A stretch of 64,000 bases of DNA from Oryzias latipes. Lineage: Eukaryota; Chordata; Actinopteri; Beloniformes; Adrianichthyidae. A program made the position numbers and the translations under genes. The DNA lies in the NCBI RefSeq assembly GCF_002234675.1, contig NC_019859.2, positions 13,035,483-13,099,482 on the forward strand, in the 5' to 3' direction. Shown here piece by piece: positions 46,501 through 57,260 of this stretch (position 1 is the first letter of the stretch; each line of letters starts with the position of its first letter). The notes beneath the pieces were generated by a model, which worked only from the letters and a program-made list of their open reading frames with translations, was not told the DNA's origin and did not search any database.

Positions 46501-49500
46501 GTAATCGTTCAGTCCCTCGACAGACACTTCCACTAATACAGCTAAATAACAGCCATAGGCCGCAGACTCGCTGAATTCTAAATTATACCAGGCATCCAAG
46601 CTATTTTATGCCTTTTAGCTTTCTTTCGTATTTTTCCAACATGGAAATCACACTATTAGGTATGGAAAAAGAAAATCACCATAAATGCCTAGATTTCAAT
46701 ATTCCCCACCGATTCTTAGTGGGTAAATATTTGTTACACTGATTTGCTCAACCACCACCAACTAATGTAACCATCCTCTTATTATATGACTAGCAGCAGC
46801 ACTGAAGGACTTCAGTTCTCTACACCGGGTACCAAATATAACCAAAAGAAATGAATCGCAGCATTTCATGTAAACGTGCACAAACATTTACATAGACATG
46901 AGTCATAACGTAGATACATGGTGTATTTATGTTTTCAATGTTTCATTTCCTGTTGCTCTGGCAGAAATGAAATTTTCAGCAAAATAATGTTATGTCACGG
47001 TGTCTGCTTCTATTGCTTTGCCTGCTGTTGTTTTTTAAGCCCAGATGTAGCCGCTTCCATCTGCAAATCACTTTTGGCATCAAACCAGATCGTCGCATAA
47101 GGATCCTGCCAGTTAGTCTGCATTTTATGAAAACAACTTCTACTGCTGTAAATGTAACACTGGCAAATCAAATGACATTTGACTCTTCTCTAATGCCATA
47201 ATCCATTTAAAAACTGAGAAACGTCACTGAACAAAAGGCTCCCAAATCAATCTTGTTTGTTCTTGCAAATGCTGTATTAAAGTTCAGTTTGTTTTTATTT
47301 TATATTTATAAAGTGCAAGTATACCATCCTTTCACATCACGTTTACTACCTTTGTTTAATTTACACAAGAGATTACTGATTAAATCCATAGCGTTCTTTA
47401 AAAAAAACAAAAAGAAGAGAATTCTGCAAAATGCAAAGCATTTCATATTCCTAGTTTAATGTGTGACTGAAGCGCTTCTATGCAGGCTGAATGCAAATGC
47501 AGAAGAACAACTGTCGAGTACAGAGTTTAACATGAAACAGTGCACATATGTCTTACAGGGACGGCTAGCATTATTAGATTCTTAATCCAGATCTTCGGGT
47601 TTCACAGACAGGATGTAGAGACTTATGCACACATTTTAGCACTCTTTTTAATAGGAGAATGACAGGATAAAAATGCAAAAATTAAAACTAAGTCTTGAAT
47701 TTGCTTTCAATATTCTGATCTGAAGGTACTCCATCTTCAATTTACTGATAAATTTTAGATAAATGAAGAATTATTTTATCAAAAGAGGACTTTGAAAAAC
47801 AAAAGTTTCTTAATGTCTCTCATTTTGCATACAACTACAAAACTTTAAATTCTTTTGAAAGGCTATAGCACTTCCCTTCTTCCACAATAAAACTGGGACA
47901 CCCCCTCCCTTTAGAAGAGGGGTCCCCAAATCCAGGCCTTGAGGGCCGGTGTCCTGCTGGTTTTCCAGAAACCCTACCATACCGGTACCAAATGACCCAC
48001 GGACCGGTACCGGTCCCCGGCCCGGGGTTTGGGGACCGTTGATGTAGGATACCGGCCCTCGAGGCCTGGATTTGGGGACCCATGATTTAGAACATAGAGT
48101 CAAGGCAGACAGGGAGAGTCTGCATTAACCAGTAAGTAGCCTCTTATTACAGTGAGTGTTTGTATGAAAACTAGCCTTTAGTTGATTAAAAACTTAACAT
48201 ACTATGGTGAAAATTTGAACTGAAAAGGTGGTTTGGTTTGTCAATGTGTCTAGGAAGGGACTTCATAAGATACACACTTTTTTTAACTAAACTATAAACA
48301 AGAAAGCACAACAAGAAGCAATAAATTCTCAAAATCTAACATACCAGTCTGATTCGGACAATGGAAAAGTCAGTCAGCTTTAACAATGTATTTATAGCAT
48401 ACGTTACATGATTGCTACACTCTGAGTTTTATCATTTAAGCAATTTTAAAGGTGTTCAAATAAATGACATGGTGTGTGACAGGGACAAGAAGAAACTGGA
48501 CGAGCTGGTCAAGAGGGCTAGCTCTGTCCTGGGCTGGACTCAGAGGACTCTGTAGGTGAGAGGAGGATGCTGACCAAGCTGTCCAGCATCCGGAACAACC
48601 CCTCTCATCTTCTGTATGAGATGGTGAGGACCACGAGTAGCTTGTTCAGCCGCAGACTGCTGCACCCTCAGTACAAAAAGGAACGCTACAGGAGGTCCTT
48701 TGTCCCAAAAGCAGTTAAACTGTACAATTAGGACGTGTACTTTTACCACCATTTTTCACTACTACGTCTGTCTTTTCTCTTGCTATTTGTTTTTTTAACG
48801 GTTATATTTCTTGTTTGGCTGCTGTAACAACTAAATTTCCCTCCGGGGATCAATAAAGTCTGATCTCAGCTTATGCCATTAGTTTTAAATCTGTGACACA
48901 ATTTCTCTGTTACAAGATATAGGCTTTTTTATTCTCCATAAATAATACCTGTCCTCATAACATGAATGTCAAAAAACAGTTTGAAGTTTATGTTTTGAAC
49001 AATCTCAATTTGCCCTTTTCTCACTTAATCTCTTAGGATCACATGCGAGGACATCACATTTTAAAAATACAACCACAGTAGTTAATTTTGTTAAACTGGA
49101 GCGCTGTGACTACATATTTAAAGGGTTAATTCCTACATGTTCTGGGGTCTTAACCGGTTAAATTGTGTTTTTAACATGTTCTTGTGCATTTTCAATAAAC
49201 TACTGTCGTTCTGCAGAAACTATGTCCTAGAAGACAACATACGTTTTTGGATCTGAGCTAAACTGCATAATTGTAAATGACGTTTTTAAATGAGATTACA
49301 AGATTATCATTATTTAATAGCTAAACAAATTTGTATTAGTGTTGCTGCTGCTATTCAACATCCGAACTGAGCTTTCAGTGTAAAAATAAATGTGAGGAAA
49401 GGATTCTAACACTGAATAGTTTTAGGTAAAACCTTGACATAAACATAGAGTCTGGGCACCACAACATTAGACTGAAAACATGATTTCGTTACAAAACACA

Positions 49501-49730
49501 GAAAGAAAGAGAATTTATGGGAAGTTCACAAAGTCAGGAGGATCTTGGCACTGAGTCACAGGCTGAGTACTTTTGACAAAGTCATAGGTCGTAAGGGTAA
49601 AATCTCATCAACGTACCTTCAATCTCTTCACCACCTCGTCATTGCTGATTTTATCCGTAATCTCTTTCACTCCCGGAGGATAGACTACTTTCCCGTCCCC
49701 CGTGGGTTTCTGCTGTTGCGCGAACTCCAT
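28529..49730 (-). CDS. pds5a: Sister chromatid cohesion protein PDS5 homolog A
   Basis: A HEAT-repeat cohesin regulator that binds SCC1/RAD21 with WAPL or sororin and affects cohesin release and loop anchoring. Thirty-two coding exons join in phase to 1285 aa (human 1337): 49617-49730, 38574-38777, 37905-37991, 37537-37634, 37191-37317, 36719-36799, 36075-36215, 35784-35899, 35526-35620, 35290-35435, 34860-35011, 34555-34668, 34345-34426, 34220-34268, 33990-34129, 33670-33785, 33159-33264, 32889-33049, 32508-32631, 31468-31626, 31330-31398, 31099-31235, 30859-30982, 30467-30671, 30166-30280, 29939-30071, 29689-29808, 29484-29546, 29227-29375, 29060-29147, 28733-28971, 28529-28532. The HEAT core is almost human-like (for example LAIDPMLL-type and [18 protein letters not shown] segments). 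The C-terminal tail is shorter and diverged but keeps an AT-hook (KRRGRPPK) and the terminal QQQIDLQR. The first coding intron is 10.8 kb and repeat-rich. Exon 1 is non-coding near 50431. Confidence 0.97.
31840..32263 (-). repeat. QPYSFEPD-module MITE, copy C
   Basis: Lies in a PDS5A intron (between exons ending 32508 and 31626). ATG at 31931 opens [20 protein letters not shown], then EENEDV, and the frame is open for 111 codons to 32266. The right end aaagcgagtctttaa (ending 32263) matches the family terminus. The left boundary is approximate. Confidence 0.75.
39945..40505 (+). repeat. MITE with ACCATTGAC ends, copy 2
   Basis: Same family as 6441-7001 but in opposite orientation. It starts accattgactgtatacagag and ends gtccagttttctatataaag, imperfect inverted ends. 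It lies in the long PDS5A intron. Confidence 0.7.
40757..41040 (-). mobile_element. tRNA-derived SINE
   Basis: On the minus strand the head has an A-box-like AGCTCAGTGGCCTAGCGG (41021-41038) and a B-box GTGGGTTCAAACCC (about 40983-40996), spaced as in a tRNA. It is followed by a body (ggcattgggtccaa complement, ctctccgcatttgacccaac) and an AT-rich tail at 40757-40780. This body is common in percomorph genomes. The head is too diverged to be a functional tRNA gene. Confidence 0.8.
41119..41569 (+). mobile_element. Non-autonomous hAT element with 8-bp target duplication
   Basis: The left end is CAGGGCTGCACAATG and the decayed right end is ttattgcgcaggcata. It is flanked by identical GTGGAGGT at 41111-41118 and 41570-41577. 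Internal gcgataacgataaatttgcg is typical of this hAT MITE group. It contains a 30-bp tandem repeat and no transposase. Confidence 0.75.
41341..41445 (+). repeat. 30-bp tandem repeat, about 3.5 copies
   Basis: The unit starts tttgattggtcaacaacatg. The first two units are identical and the third and fourth are diverged. It lies inside the hAT MITE. Confidence 0.85.
43284..43975 (+). repeat. TTAA-type MITE array, copy 1
   Basis: About 690 bp with inverted ends TAAAGGCCCGTACACACCGG and CCGGTGTGAACAGGCCTTTA. Just inside are short TTCGCC/GGCGAA repeats that mirror each other. It carries CTCF-core-like words at 43421-43430 and 43461-43470, and a palindrome tcgacgcgacgcgtcga near 43795. Copies 2 and 3 follow in the same orientation. 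Confidence 0.88.
43986..44676 (+). repeat. TTAA-type MITE array, copy 2
   Basis: A nearly identical copy, separated from copy 1 by 10 bp (ggcttcactc). It looks mosaic: the block around 44260-44450 agrees with copy 1, while agagagcaag near 44217 and ctctcgttggtgccc near 44591 agree with copy 3. Its 170-codon ORF (44261-44773) runs into copy 3. Confidence 0.88.
44677..45368 (+). repeat. TTAA-type MITE array, copy 3
   Basis: Abuts copy 2 with a shared TTAA (44675-44678). TTAA recurs after its right end (ending 45368), so this copy shows an intact TTAA target duplication. That supports a piggyBac/Kolobok-type TTAA mechanism. Confidence 0.88.
45400..45980 (+). repeat. QPYSFEPD-module MITE, copy D
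   Basis: Same orientation as copy A. The complement strand near 45650-45715 reads [10 protein letters not shown], a stop, then GFEPDASS. Shared terminal-zone words are ttctcataatggaggacata and agaccactgggaag. Edges are approximate. Confidence 0.65.
45981..47918. other. PDS5A long intron, unannotated part
   Basis: AT-rich sequence with no recognised gene or classified repeat. Confidence 0.4.
47919..48082. repeat. Nested inverted-repeat MITE (GGGGTCCCCAAATCCAGGCC)
   Basis: The outer arms ggtccccaaatccaggcc and ggcctggatttggggacc are inverted copies. A second pair (accggtaccggtccccggcc and ggggtttggggacc) lies inside. Both are end sequences of hAT-like MITEs common in fish. Confidence 0.65.
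48470..48880 (+). mobile_element. LINE 3' end, CR1/L2/Rex1 group
   Basis: It translates, with interruptions, as [20 protein letters not shown], then [20 protein letters not shown] and [19 protein letters not shown] before a stop. This is the conserved C-terminus of a fish LINE reverse-transcriptase ORF. The 3' tail is ccctccggggatcaataaag. 5'-truncated, sense orientation on plus. Confidence 0.75.
49134..49300 (+). repeat. QPYSFEPD-module MITE, internally deleted copy E
   Basis: The left zone ttgtgtttttaacatgttct is joined directly to the right-zone words cgttctgcagaaactatgtc. The whole module segment is missing compared with copies A and D. Confidence 0.55.
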
Positions 49731-50149
49731 GCTTGTTGATGCTCAGTCCACACGGTCTCTACTGGCCTCTATAGGTCAAAAAACATTACTTCAATACAAC
49801 CATGCTACCGCACTTACTAAAACACATCTTTAAGGGAGACTAGTGTGTGCCACTCGTTGTAGTTTCCTCTTAAAAGATCTAAAACAACATTCAAATGATA
49901 AATTACATTAAATCCCTTCACCTAGACCAAAAATAGCACCACTGAAGAAGGATCGCGTGTGTTATTAGCTTACATGCTAATTTTCCCCAGCTAAACACCA
50001 GCAGTTATGCTCTTACAAATCGTTCGTGAAATTCCGTTTAGATAGGGAAAGGAGTTCCGCTTACACTTTAAAAACACACACATATAAAAGCAGTCCGGAT
50101 AAAAACGGCAATTACAAAAAACACAACAGGAGCCGGTGTCTAGCTCCTG

Positions 50150-50770
50150 TCATATTGATTCTTACATTAGCTAGCTAGAAGTGCTAACAACACAGGCTAA
50201 TATTTTGCGGGAAGGAAGTCGTGTTAGCTGCTAATTCCCATTAGCAGCGCTCCGATGCTAGCCTAGGCCGCAAACTGTTCAGGTGCCCATCACATCTCCG
50301 TCTACATACAATCACAGAGGAAGTGAAGTATCGTCTCATCTTTGTTTAAAACAGCCACGATCCTGCTCAATTCCTGTGATTTCTAACTAATGCCGATACT
50401 TTTAGAAGTTAGAAAATTGAGGTTATTTACTTGTGAAGGTCTTTTTCAACTTCCCAGCATCGCTCCGTACTACCGCTAGTTTACAGGCGAGGCAGGGCTG
50501 CTACCGTCGCCCTGAGCCCTCCTCTCTCTCAACAACTTGCCCCACGGAGTATTTTAAACACCTTAACAAATACAGAATGAGTCTATTTTTAAACCATCAA
50601 ATGCTGCATCCCGGGACACAAGTCCAGCGTTCCTTCCAAAGTATTTACCTGGGCCGTTTTAATTCATTGGTCTGATTCAGGTTGGGCTTAGTTTTTCGGC
50701 ACAAAGCTCTCTGTCCGTTCAGTCAGCGCTGTCTATGTGAAGCCTGAGTACACAGCGCCCCCCTCGGTCT
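50150..50770 (-). promoter_or_regulatory. PDS5A promoter and non-coding exon 1 (inferred)
   Basis: The exon 2 acceptor TATAG|AGGCCAG (edge 49768) is 38 bases before the ATG. A matching non-coding exon 1 probably ends at 50431 (CACAA|GTAAAT on minus). The surrounding 50430-50770 is GC-richer, without a clear TATA box. Confidence 0.45.
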
Positions 50771-51189
50771 CAAAGGAGTGGTGCAGTTCCCTAAACATGG
50801 CGGGAGAAAGCGCCACTGTGGATTCATCGAAGACGGAAGAACATCATTTATTTACTCCAAAAAACAGACATCCATTATGTTTTACGGTTACAGAAGGATC
50901 TTCCAGGAAAATTTACATATTTGGAAGAACAATGACATACCTACTACGACTGAGTTTACAATTAAGCACATGTGATGTGTTACTTCAAATGAAAGAGGTT
51001 ATAACAAAGTGCAACACTGCATTATTGGAGAAATCCTTTAAATCCTTTAAACAAATGCAGATTAAAAATATACATTTTCTCTCAGAAATCAACCAAATAC
51101 ATTTATTTCCTGTTCATTTTTCAATAAAATTGCTTACATCTCAAAGTTTTTTCCTGTTGCCTGGAATCCGACCAAAAACATCAATATAA
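50737..51189 (+). CDS. Unrecognised 150-codon ORF, head-to-head with PDS5A
   Basis: I do not recognise this ORF. It begins about 300 bases upstream of the inferred PDS5A exon 1, on the opposite strand. A second in-frame ATG at 50797 (AACATGGCG) has a strong context and opens MAGESATVDSSKTEEHHLFT. The second half is AT-rich and low in information, and an overlapping frame is also open for 65 codons, so chance is likely. It could be the first exon of a divergent transcript. Confidence 0.15.
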   Translation: MKPEYTAPPSVSKEWCSSLNMAGESATVDSSKTEEHHLFTPKNRHPLCFTVTEGSSRKIYIFGRTMTYLLRLSLQLSTCDVLLQMKEVITKCNTALLEKSFKSFKQMQIKNIHFLSEINQIHLFPVHFSIKLLTSQSFFLLPGIRPKTSI

Positions 51190-51499
51190 GAAAAAAAAAA
51201 AGACAGGACAATGTTAAATTGAGATAAGTACTAAAACATAAAAGTAGAATGTACAAAAAAATCTGACTTAATGTGCCTTTGACATGTGCATTGATGTAAT
51301 CCTAATGAAATCATTCTAACCCTCTTTGTTAGCCATCCCCAATTTGTAGGTACAAGTATAGAAGCCCTTCCAGTCCCACCATTTTGGTCTATAGTAAAAG
51401 TGTCCCCAGTGCTCTTTATTGATGATTAGGCTGTTTTTATGCAAAACCAAATAGAATAAGCCTCTGTCATAGGATAAAATTTGTGCAGAGCGGTAGGAG

Positions 51500-51920
51500 T
51501 TCATCAGAACTTCACCTCTGAGTTGCGAGTTGTAAGCCTCTGCTGACATCCCATCATCCCTTTGTTTACACTCTCTAATGCCATTTTACAGCTCCTCACA
51601 ACCCCACGCTAGCATTAGCAGTGCAGCAACAACGGTGAGCAATATTAGAGGTATCCAGCCGTACAGTTTTGAGTTAGATACCAGCTCAGCCGAGGAAACC
51701 AAAGACGTTAATATATGTATTTGTTTTTTAAGTGGATGCATCAGAATGGAGTGGACAAAAGAGATTTTTTTAAACAGCATTTTTTTCGTCTGAATTGTCC
51801 TTATTCATCCAGATTTGAAGAAGAAATTTTTATCTTAAAGTCTTCTATAGTCCTCCATAATGAGAAAAATGCCACAAGAACTTGTTAAAAACACAAAGTT
51901 CCAAGACCAAGCGGGTGTTA
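51500..51920 (-). repeat. QPYSFEPD-module MITE, copy F
   Basis: Same orientation as copies B and C. At 51638 the module reads SNIRGIQPYSFELDTSSAEE followed by TKDV; the ATG is replaced (acggtg). The terminal zone (atgagaaaaatgccacaaga) is present. The left part shares words with copy D (aaagggatgatg complement). Edges are approximate. Confidence 0.65.
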
Positions 51921-52299
51921 AAGTAATTTAGCTTTTAAGTTTCTAAGTTTGTGATTTACATTTTACTTGTATTTTAATTTTGTATTTTTATTCTGCTGTA
52001 TGACTTACATGTTGTTTATTGTGCTGACATGTGGCCCTCTAGTCTGTGATAAAAGTTCCATTCTATTGTATTTTAATCTATCCTATTCTATTCCTTAAGA
52101 AAACAATGAAAAAAAACAAAAACGTGCTTCCAAATCTCACAAAATAAAAAACATAAACTGTTGTACAAAAATGCACTTTCCAGAAACTGCAGTAAATTAA
52201 AAGGCCTTTCAGAATTTTAATTTGCACTGTCCCTTTAAGCTGTCACACACAAGCACACACACGCACACACAGACGCACTTTCTGGAGATATCGCGATAT

Positions 52300-52469
52300 A
52301 TCAGAACGTGATTTCACAGACAACTTCCGTGTATGTTCTATTATAAATCAGTGGCGGGGATGTTTGACAGGCGACATACGTTCGGGAGCCAACGGCAAAG
52401 TCCTTGCTCTGCAACGCCCTGCACCACTGAGACGTCAAATCTACGCGCGCTTTTCTTATGCTTTAACTG
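52300..52469 (+). promoter_or_regulatory. Promoter/first-exon-like block with splice donor
   Basis: A CpG-bearing island in AT-rich DNA ends in a good donor, TTTAACTG|GTAAGTGA, at 52469. A palindrome gatatcgcgatata lies at about 52286-52300, and (GT)n lies just inside the putative intron. No coding sequence. It could be a 5' UTR exon of a plus-strand gene, possibly the kinesin-13-like one. Confidence 0.25.
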
Positions 52470-52849
52470 GTAAGTGACGCCGTTTTGGGTGTGTGTGTGT
52501 GTGTGTGTCAGCTGGTGCAGCCAGGCGTCTGCTGATCTCGGTTTGTGGTCAGGTAAAACACAAAAGGAAATGACTGGAAAACTATAAGAAACTTTTTTTT
52601 AGTATAAATGTAATTATGAGTACTCTAATATAATCAACAATTGATCATTCGCATGTTGATTATTGTGAATTATGTTGTGGTGATTCATTTGATTGTAATT
52701 AATCAGATAAATTCAATTTTGGAAAAATATGCATATTAGGAAACGAATTGTCATCGAATGATTTTGAAACATAATTCAATGTTTTAAAAAAGTATTTGTT
52801 CCTGTTTTATACAGGCCAGGTTTTTTTCCACCTGGGAAAATTCTCATTC

Positions 52850-53424
52850 CGTTTGCTGATGGCGAGCCAGCTGAGCCCACCTGGACCAAATGCCCAACAG
52901 TTCCTACTGACACGGTGGCACAAATCGAACACTGTAACATTAACTCTTACACAGGTGGTTAAAACTGGTTTTTATCACCTTAGAAATCTGGCTACGGTCC
53001 GCCCACCACTCTCTTTTGTTAATATGGAGATGCTAATGCATGCTTTTATCATGAGTAAAACTGATTACTGTAACGGCCTGCTTGCTGGTCTTCCAGTCTT
53101 CCAGGAGGCGGGCTCACATCACCCCAACTATAAAATCCCTGCATTGGCTCCCCACATGCTTCAGGATTGATTTTAAGATGTTCTTCACCATTTTTAAATG
53201 TCTTCACGGTCTTGCGCCTTCTTATTTATCTAATCTTTTAGTAAGGTATGAACCCTCGCGGACCCTGAGATCCTCTGGCACTCATCTGTTAACCATTACG
53301 ACCGTAAGGACCAAAACGGAGAAGCACTGACTATGGCCCCCGTTTATGGAACAGTCTGCCTGAGAGCCGGATTAAAGTTTTTAAGAAAAAGCTAAAGACC
53401 CATCTTACGACGGAGTTTAAGGGC
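52850..53424 (+). mobile_element. L2-type LINE, reverse-transcriptase C-terminal part
   Basis: The plus strand translates as FYHLRNLATVRPPLSF, MLMHAFIMSKTDYCNGLLAG, then HGLAPSYLSNLLVRYEPSRT and LRSSGTHLLTI with frame breaks. This is the conserved end of L2-clade LINE ORF2 in fish. The final part kThLttEF (53395-53420) is also visible. A poly(A) run follows at 53430. Confidence 0.75.
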
Positions 53425-54170
53425 CACCCCAAAAAAAAAAAAAAAGGAAAATTATGACTTTTTTCTTTTTACAAAAGGTCATAGATTAACAAGGAGAAAA
53501 CACCGAAGTTGTGCGTTTATCGGAGCATCGCTTGAAGATGAAAGATGTGGCGGCTTTTTGTGAAGCTTTATTTCCGGATTATAGGTTTAAAACAAAGAGA
53601 TTCTGAACCTTTGGCGACTCAAAATCAGATTATTGTCAGTGGAGCCGGCTTTCCGGGGTTCAGTGTCAGTAAAGCGGAGTTTCATCTGTAAAATAAGGAG
53701 CTCAGAGACACGTTTGGGTGCAGAGGATCGCTGCAGCTTTTATTCTCCTTTTCATTCACAAACCCTGAAGTTCATCTGTCACCTTACGTCATGAACCTGT
53801 CATCAGATCCGAACACCAATGCGGAAGTAAACGTCCCGTTATATCATTAAACAACAACGATGAATGAAAATAGTCTATTATGTTATTAGAAAGTTGAAAA
53901 TGCGTCACACAAACGTAGAGATCTTGTTTTTGGTGGAGGAAGAAAGGATTGAAGTGGAAAGCTGCAGGGACACCGATGGCTTCATCGGGCTGCAGGGATC
54001 CTGCAAACCAACCATCAATGAATAAAACTTTAATAAATTGTAAATCAAACAAATGAACTTCCAGATATTTGGAACGTTCAAGCTCATTCAGCTCACCTGT
54101 TCAACTGCGTTGAGTGGGTCTGCTCTGTTGCTGCGCGGCGTTCACCTGCTGCTCTGCATGATGCTCACTT
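53425..54170. other. Unassigned insertion inside the L2 LINE
   Basis: About 740 bp begins with (A)15 and separates the LINE coding end from its 3' UTR. I recognise no protein and no terminal repeats. Confidence 0.4.
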
Positions 54171-54920
54171 CCACTTAATATCGTAAATTTACGAGTTTTT
54201 TTTCTCATAAATTTACGACTTAAAATCTAATAAATTTTACTTTTTTTTTTTTAACTTTTTATCTTTACTTTCTATCTTTACTTTTTAACCTGGCTTTCAT
54301 CAAATTTTTACTACCACTATTTATTTATTTTATTTTAATTTATCCATTTTATCTTGTTTTATAAACTTACACTAGATTCTAATGTGTTATTTAAATTTAT
54401 CTTATTTCAATGTTTTATTTATTGCTTTTATCAATATGTTTACTTTTTCATTCTCTTTTTATTTTTATTTTTCTGGTGCTTCCTCAGTTGGAACCTCTCC
54501 CTCTGGGTCGGCTGCTGTTCAGCCACTGCAGCTCTGGATGGGGACCTGCATCACCTCTTTGCTGTGGTGGAGCGGTCACCGCCTGTGATGCTGCATTTGG
54601 CTGGTCATGCAGCGGTTCACAGAGAGGGAGGTTCCAATTATCAGCGTTTCCAGCATCTTGTTTTCGTGCTCAGCCTATTTCTTATTTCTCATTTCTAATT
54701 CTCTTTCCCCATCAATTAGGGGGTGGGAGATGCGTAAGAAGTGGGGGGTTGTGTAGGTACGGGGAGGGGGGCCCTATTTTTATTTGTATTTTTTGGTGCT
54801 TGTTTATTTTAATCTTCATGCTTGTTTTTATATTTATTTTGTTGTTTTTTTTTAAAGTAAAGCACTTTGTGTTATTCTTTTATATGAAAAGTGCTTTATA
54901 AATAAAGTTTGATTGATTGA
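54171..54920 (+). mobile_element. L2-type LINE 3' UTR and tail
   Basis: Ends gtaaagcactttgtgttatt, then aaagtgctttataaataaag and ttgattgattga, the typical 3' end of fish L2 elements. The long ORFs of 114 and 163 codons here come from T-rich 3' UTR sequence and are not taken as genes. Confidence 0.65.
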
Positions 54921-56110
54921 CCAAGCAATCACCAAGCAACCAGTATTGGAGCTAATTCATCCACTTCAAAGACTCACTGCAACACCCAAAGAGGGTGAAC
55001 TTGTTTGAACACTGGACTGAAAAAAACAACAATTATTTACACTGTACATATTGTTAATTTTTTGTTCACTGTAAAAACATCTGCATCGAACCAGCTAAAG
55101 GAGTTTTTTTTTTGTGTTCCTCCCTGAGGCGAACCTCCCTAGTCCAATTCCTTTTTAAACTTCCACTTTAATCAAAAGTGTTACATTCAGCTTGTTTTTT
55201 GAATAAAACACGGCAGCAGTAGGGCTGCATGTTTGACGCCTATTGATGCAAATGCAAATCACACAAATTGACCTTAATTTAGGATCTACTTGAAAGCAAA
55301 AACAAAGCTGGAAATAAATTCAAGAGGTTGAGTAAAGAAGTGATGCTTCTGCAAAGGATTGTGGTCCTGATGCTGTGCAGACCTGTCCAAAAACAGTCAG
55401 GCTGGATAGGTTGTTTTTTTTTTCCAACCATACACAAAAAAGATTCTTGAAAGCAGATCAGTTTTGAGAGTTTCGGTAAAAGAACAAATGTTTAATCTTT
55501 CAAACCAGTCTAATTAAGACGTTTTAAATAAAAAACAAAACAAAAAAAAAACAATGAAAATGTTTCTGTATTTTTCTTATTGAAGCTCAGATCTAGTGAC
55601 TCTGTCTCATTAAAAAATTGAAATGTCTGTGAACTCGGCTAGACCTCAGATGAAATGGAGATTGAAAAAATAAAAACATTATAAAAACAAAAACTGCTAT
55701 ATTTTTTTATTGGAGCGCTCCCCCATTTAAATGGCAGCATTAATATTTCAAAAAAAAAAAAAACATGCTTTTGCAAAATTCAGCTTGTTTGATTCCTGCA
55801 TCTAAATAAAATGAAAATAAAACCTTAAATATTAGAAAGTTATGATAAATCAACAACAAATTACAAACATTAAATGAAAAAATATATTTTGACTGAAAAT
55901 AAAAGCTTTCTGAAAGCAGAAATTTTATTTTTAAATTTCTCCCCTTTTTTTCTCTGACGTTTTCCGGTGGTGTCTTTGGGGAGGGCATCATACAAATGCC
56001 CCCCCCAGATGGATTTAAGCCAATAATACAATGATGCAGGGCATAGCTCTTCAACAACCAAATAAATAAATACAATAAAAGATATTTATATATCTATATA
56101 GATATATAAA
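54921..56110. other. Intergenic, AT-rich
   Basis: No gene was recognised. Several homopolymer runs (for example A at 55750-55762, C at 55998-56006) create weak ORFs on the minus strand. Confidence 0.4.
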
Positions 56111-57260
56111 AAAACTTTCAGTATAAATTATATTTCAAAGCAATCAACAATCTGGACCCTAGTTCAGTAACCATTCAGATTTACAAATGTCATCAATGAA
56201 AGGATTTCTGAATACATTTCAATGAGGAAAAGTTTTTTATGAATATATTTTCCCAAAATCAGGAGGATGTTCACTAATTTTGTTGTCTCTTTTGACAAAT
56301 TACTGTTATAAAACAAAATATTATCTTCTATGAATTGTATGAGGTTAATTCGTTGACAATTATTAACTATTTGACAATTATTAAAATCTTGCCAGAATCT
56401 AAGCTCAAAGCCAAATCTCCGCCTCAACTTCTCTGCCGATGGGTAGTAATTGTTTATAATTTTGAACTGCATTTCTTTAATTTAGGGGACCACTGGCCAT
56501 TTCAAGAATTTTCATTGTTTAGCAACGGATTTGACAGGTGTCGTTATTTTAAATTTCACTTTTCTCTTAAAGTCATGGTACAATTGACCTTTTTAAAGGA
56601 TTTGTTTTTATTTCACCTATTACGTAACTTGGTAGTTTGATTAGAATATTGGATGACAATATTATACTTTTATTAAATGTATTAAACGTGTGCCCTGTCT
56701 AGGCTACCCCACTTTGGTGGGGCACATCCGGGGTATATAGATAGATAGATTAAAGCTTTTGGAATTGCTAGGCAGGTTTTCTGAAATTCCTTGGTTGAAC
56801 ATTGAATATCATATTTGCTTTTGAAGTCGTTTAATTGAAGAATTTCTCCATTCAAATCAAGAACATCGCTTACAAAAAAATCTTGCGGTCAGACCGATTC
56901 TGATAAAACATGGTCTTCCTGTTTGTGGTAGTTACTCTGTTGTTCCACAGGGTGGCGAAGTGAGGGGTAAGATTATGGCTAAATATCATTTTCCAATGGA
57001 AAGTACTTGTTAGTAAAATTCTGAAATCTTTATAGAAGGTTTGGAATTTTCAAAGTCACATCTCAGCAAAAAAATCCAACCCCCCTACTTTTTTGAAGAT
57101 GTTTTTAGGAATATGAAACCATATTGAGTCAGGATTAGACATAAAGTCTTTTAACCATTTTATTCTAAGAGTTCCAACCATTGATTCAAAATCAATTGTC
57201 TTCAAACCCACCAAATTATATTCCTTAATTAGTTGAGATTTTCTGATTTAATGGATTTAT
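56110..57260 (-). mobile_element. L1/Tx1-clade LINE, decayed ORF2 C-terminal part
   Basis: The minus strand reads KEYNLVGLKTIDFESMVGTL then RIKWLKDFMSNPDSIWFHIP near 57060-57230, and FKIINNYYPSAEKLRRRFGF at 56410-56470. These match the conserved C-terminal half of fish L1/Tx1 ORF2 proteins. Several frame breaks separate the pieces. A short simple-repeat insertion (tatagatagatagat) lies at about 56736-56750. Confidence 0.75.

Noticed and set aside
54354-54901. 114- and 163-codon plus-strand ORFs
   Set aside because: Lie in the T-rich 3' UTR of the L2 LINE; composition explains them.
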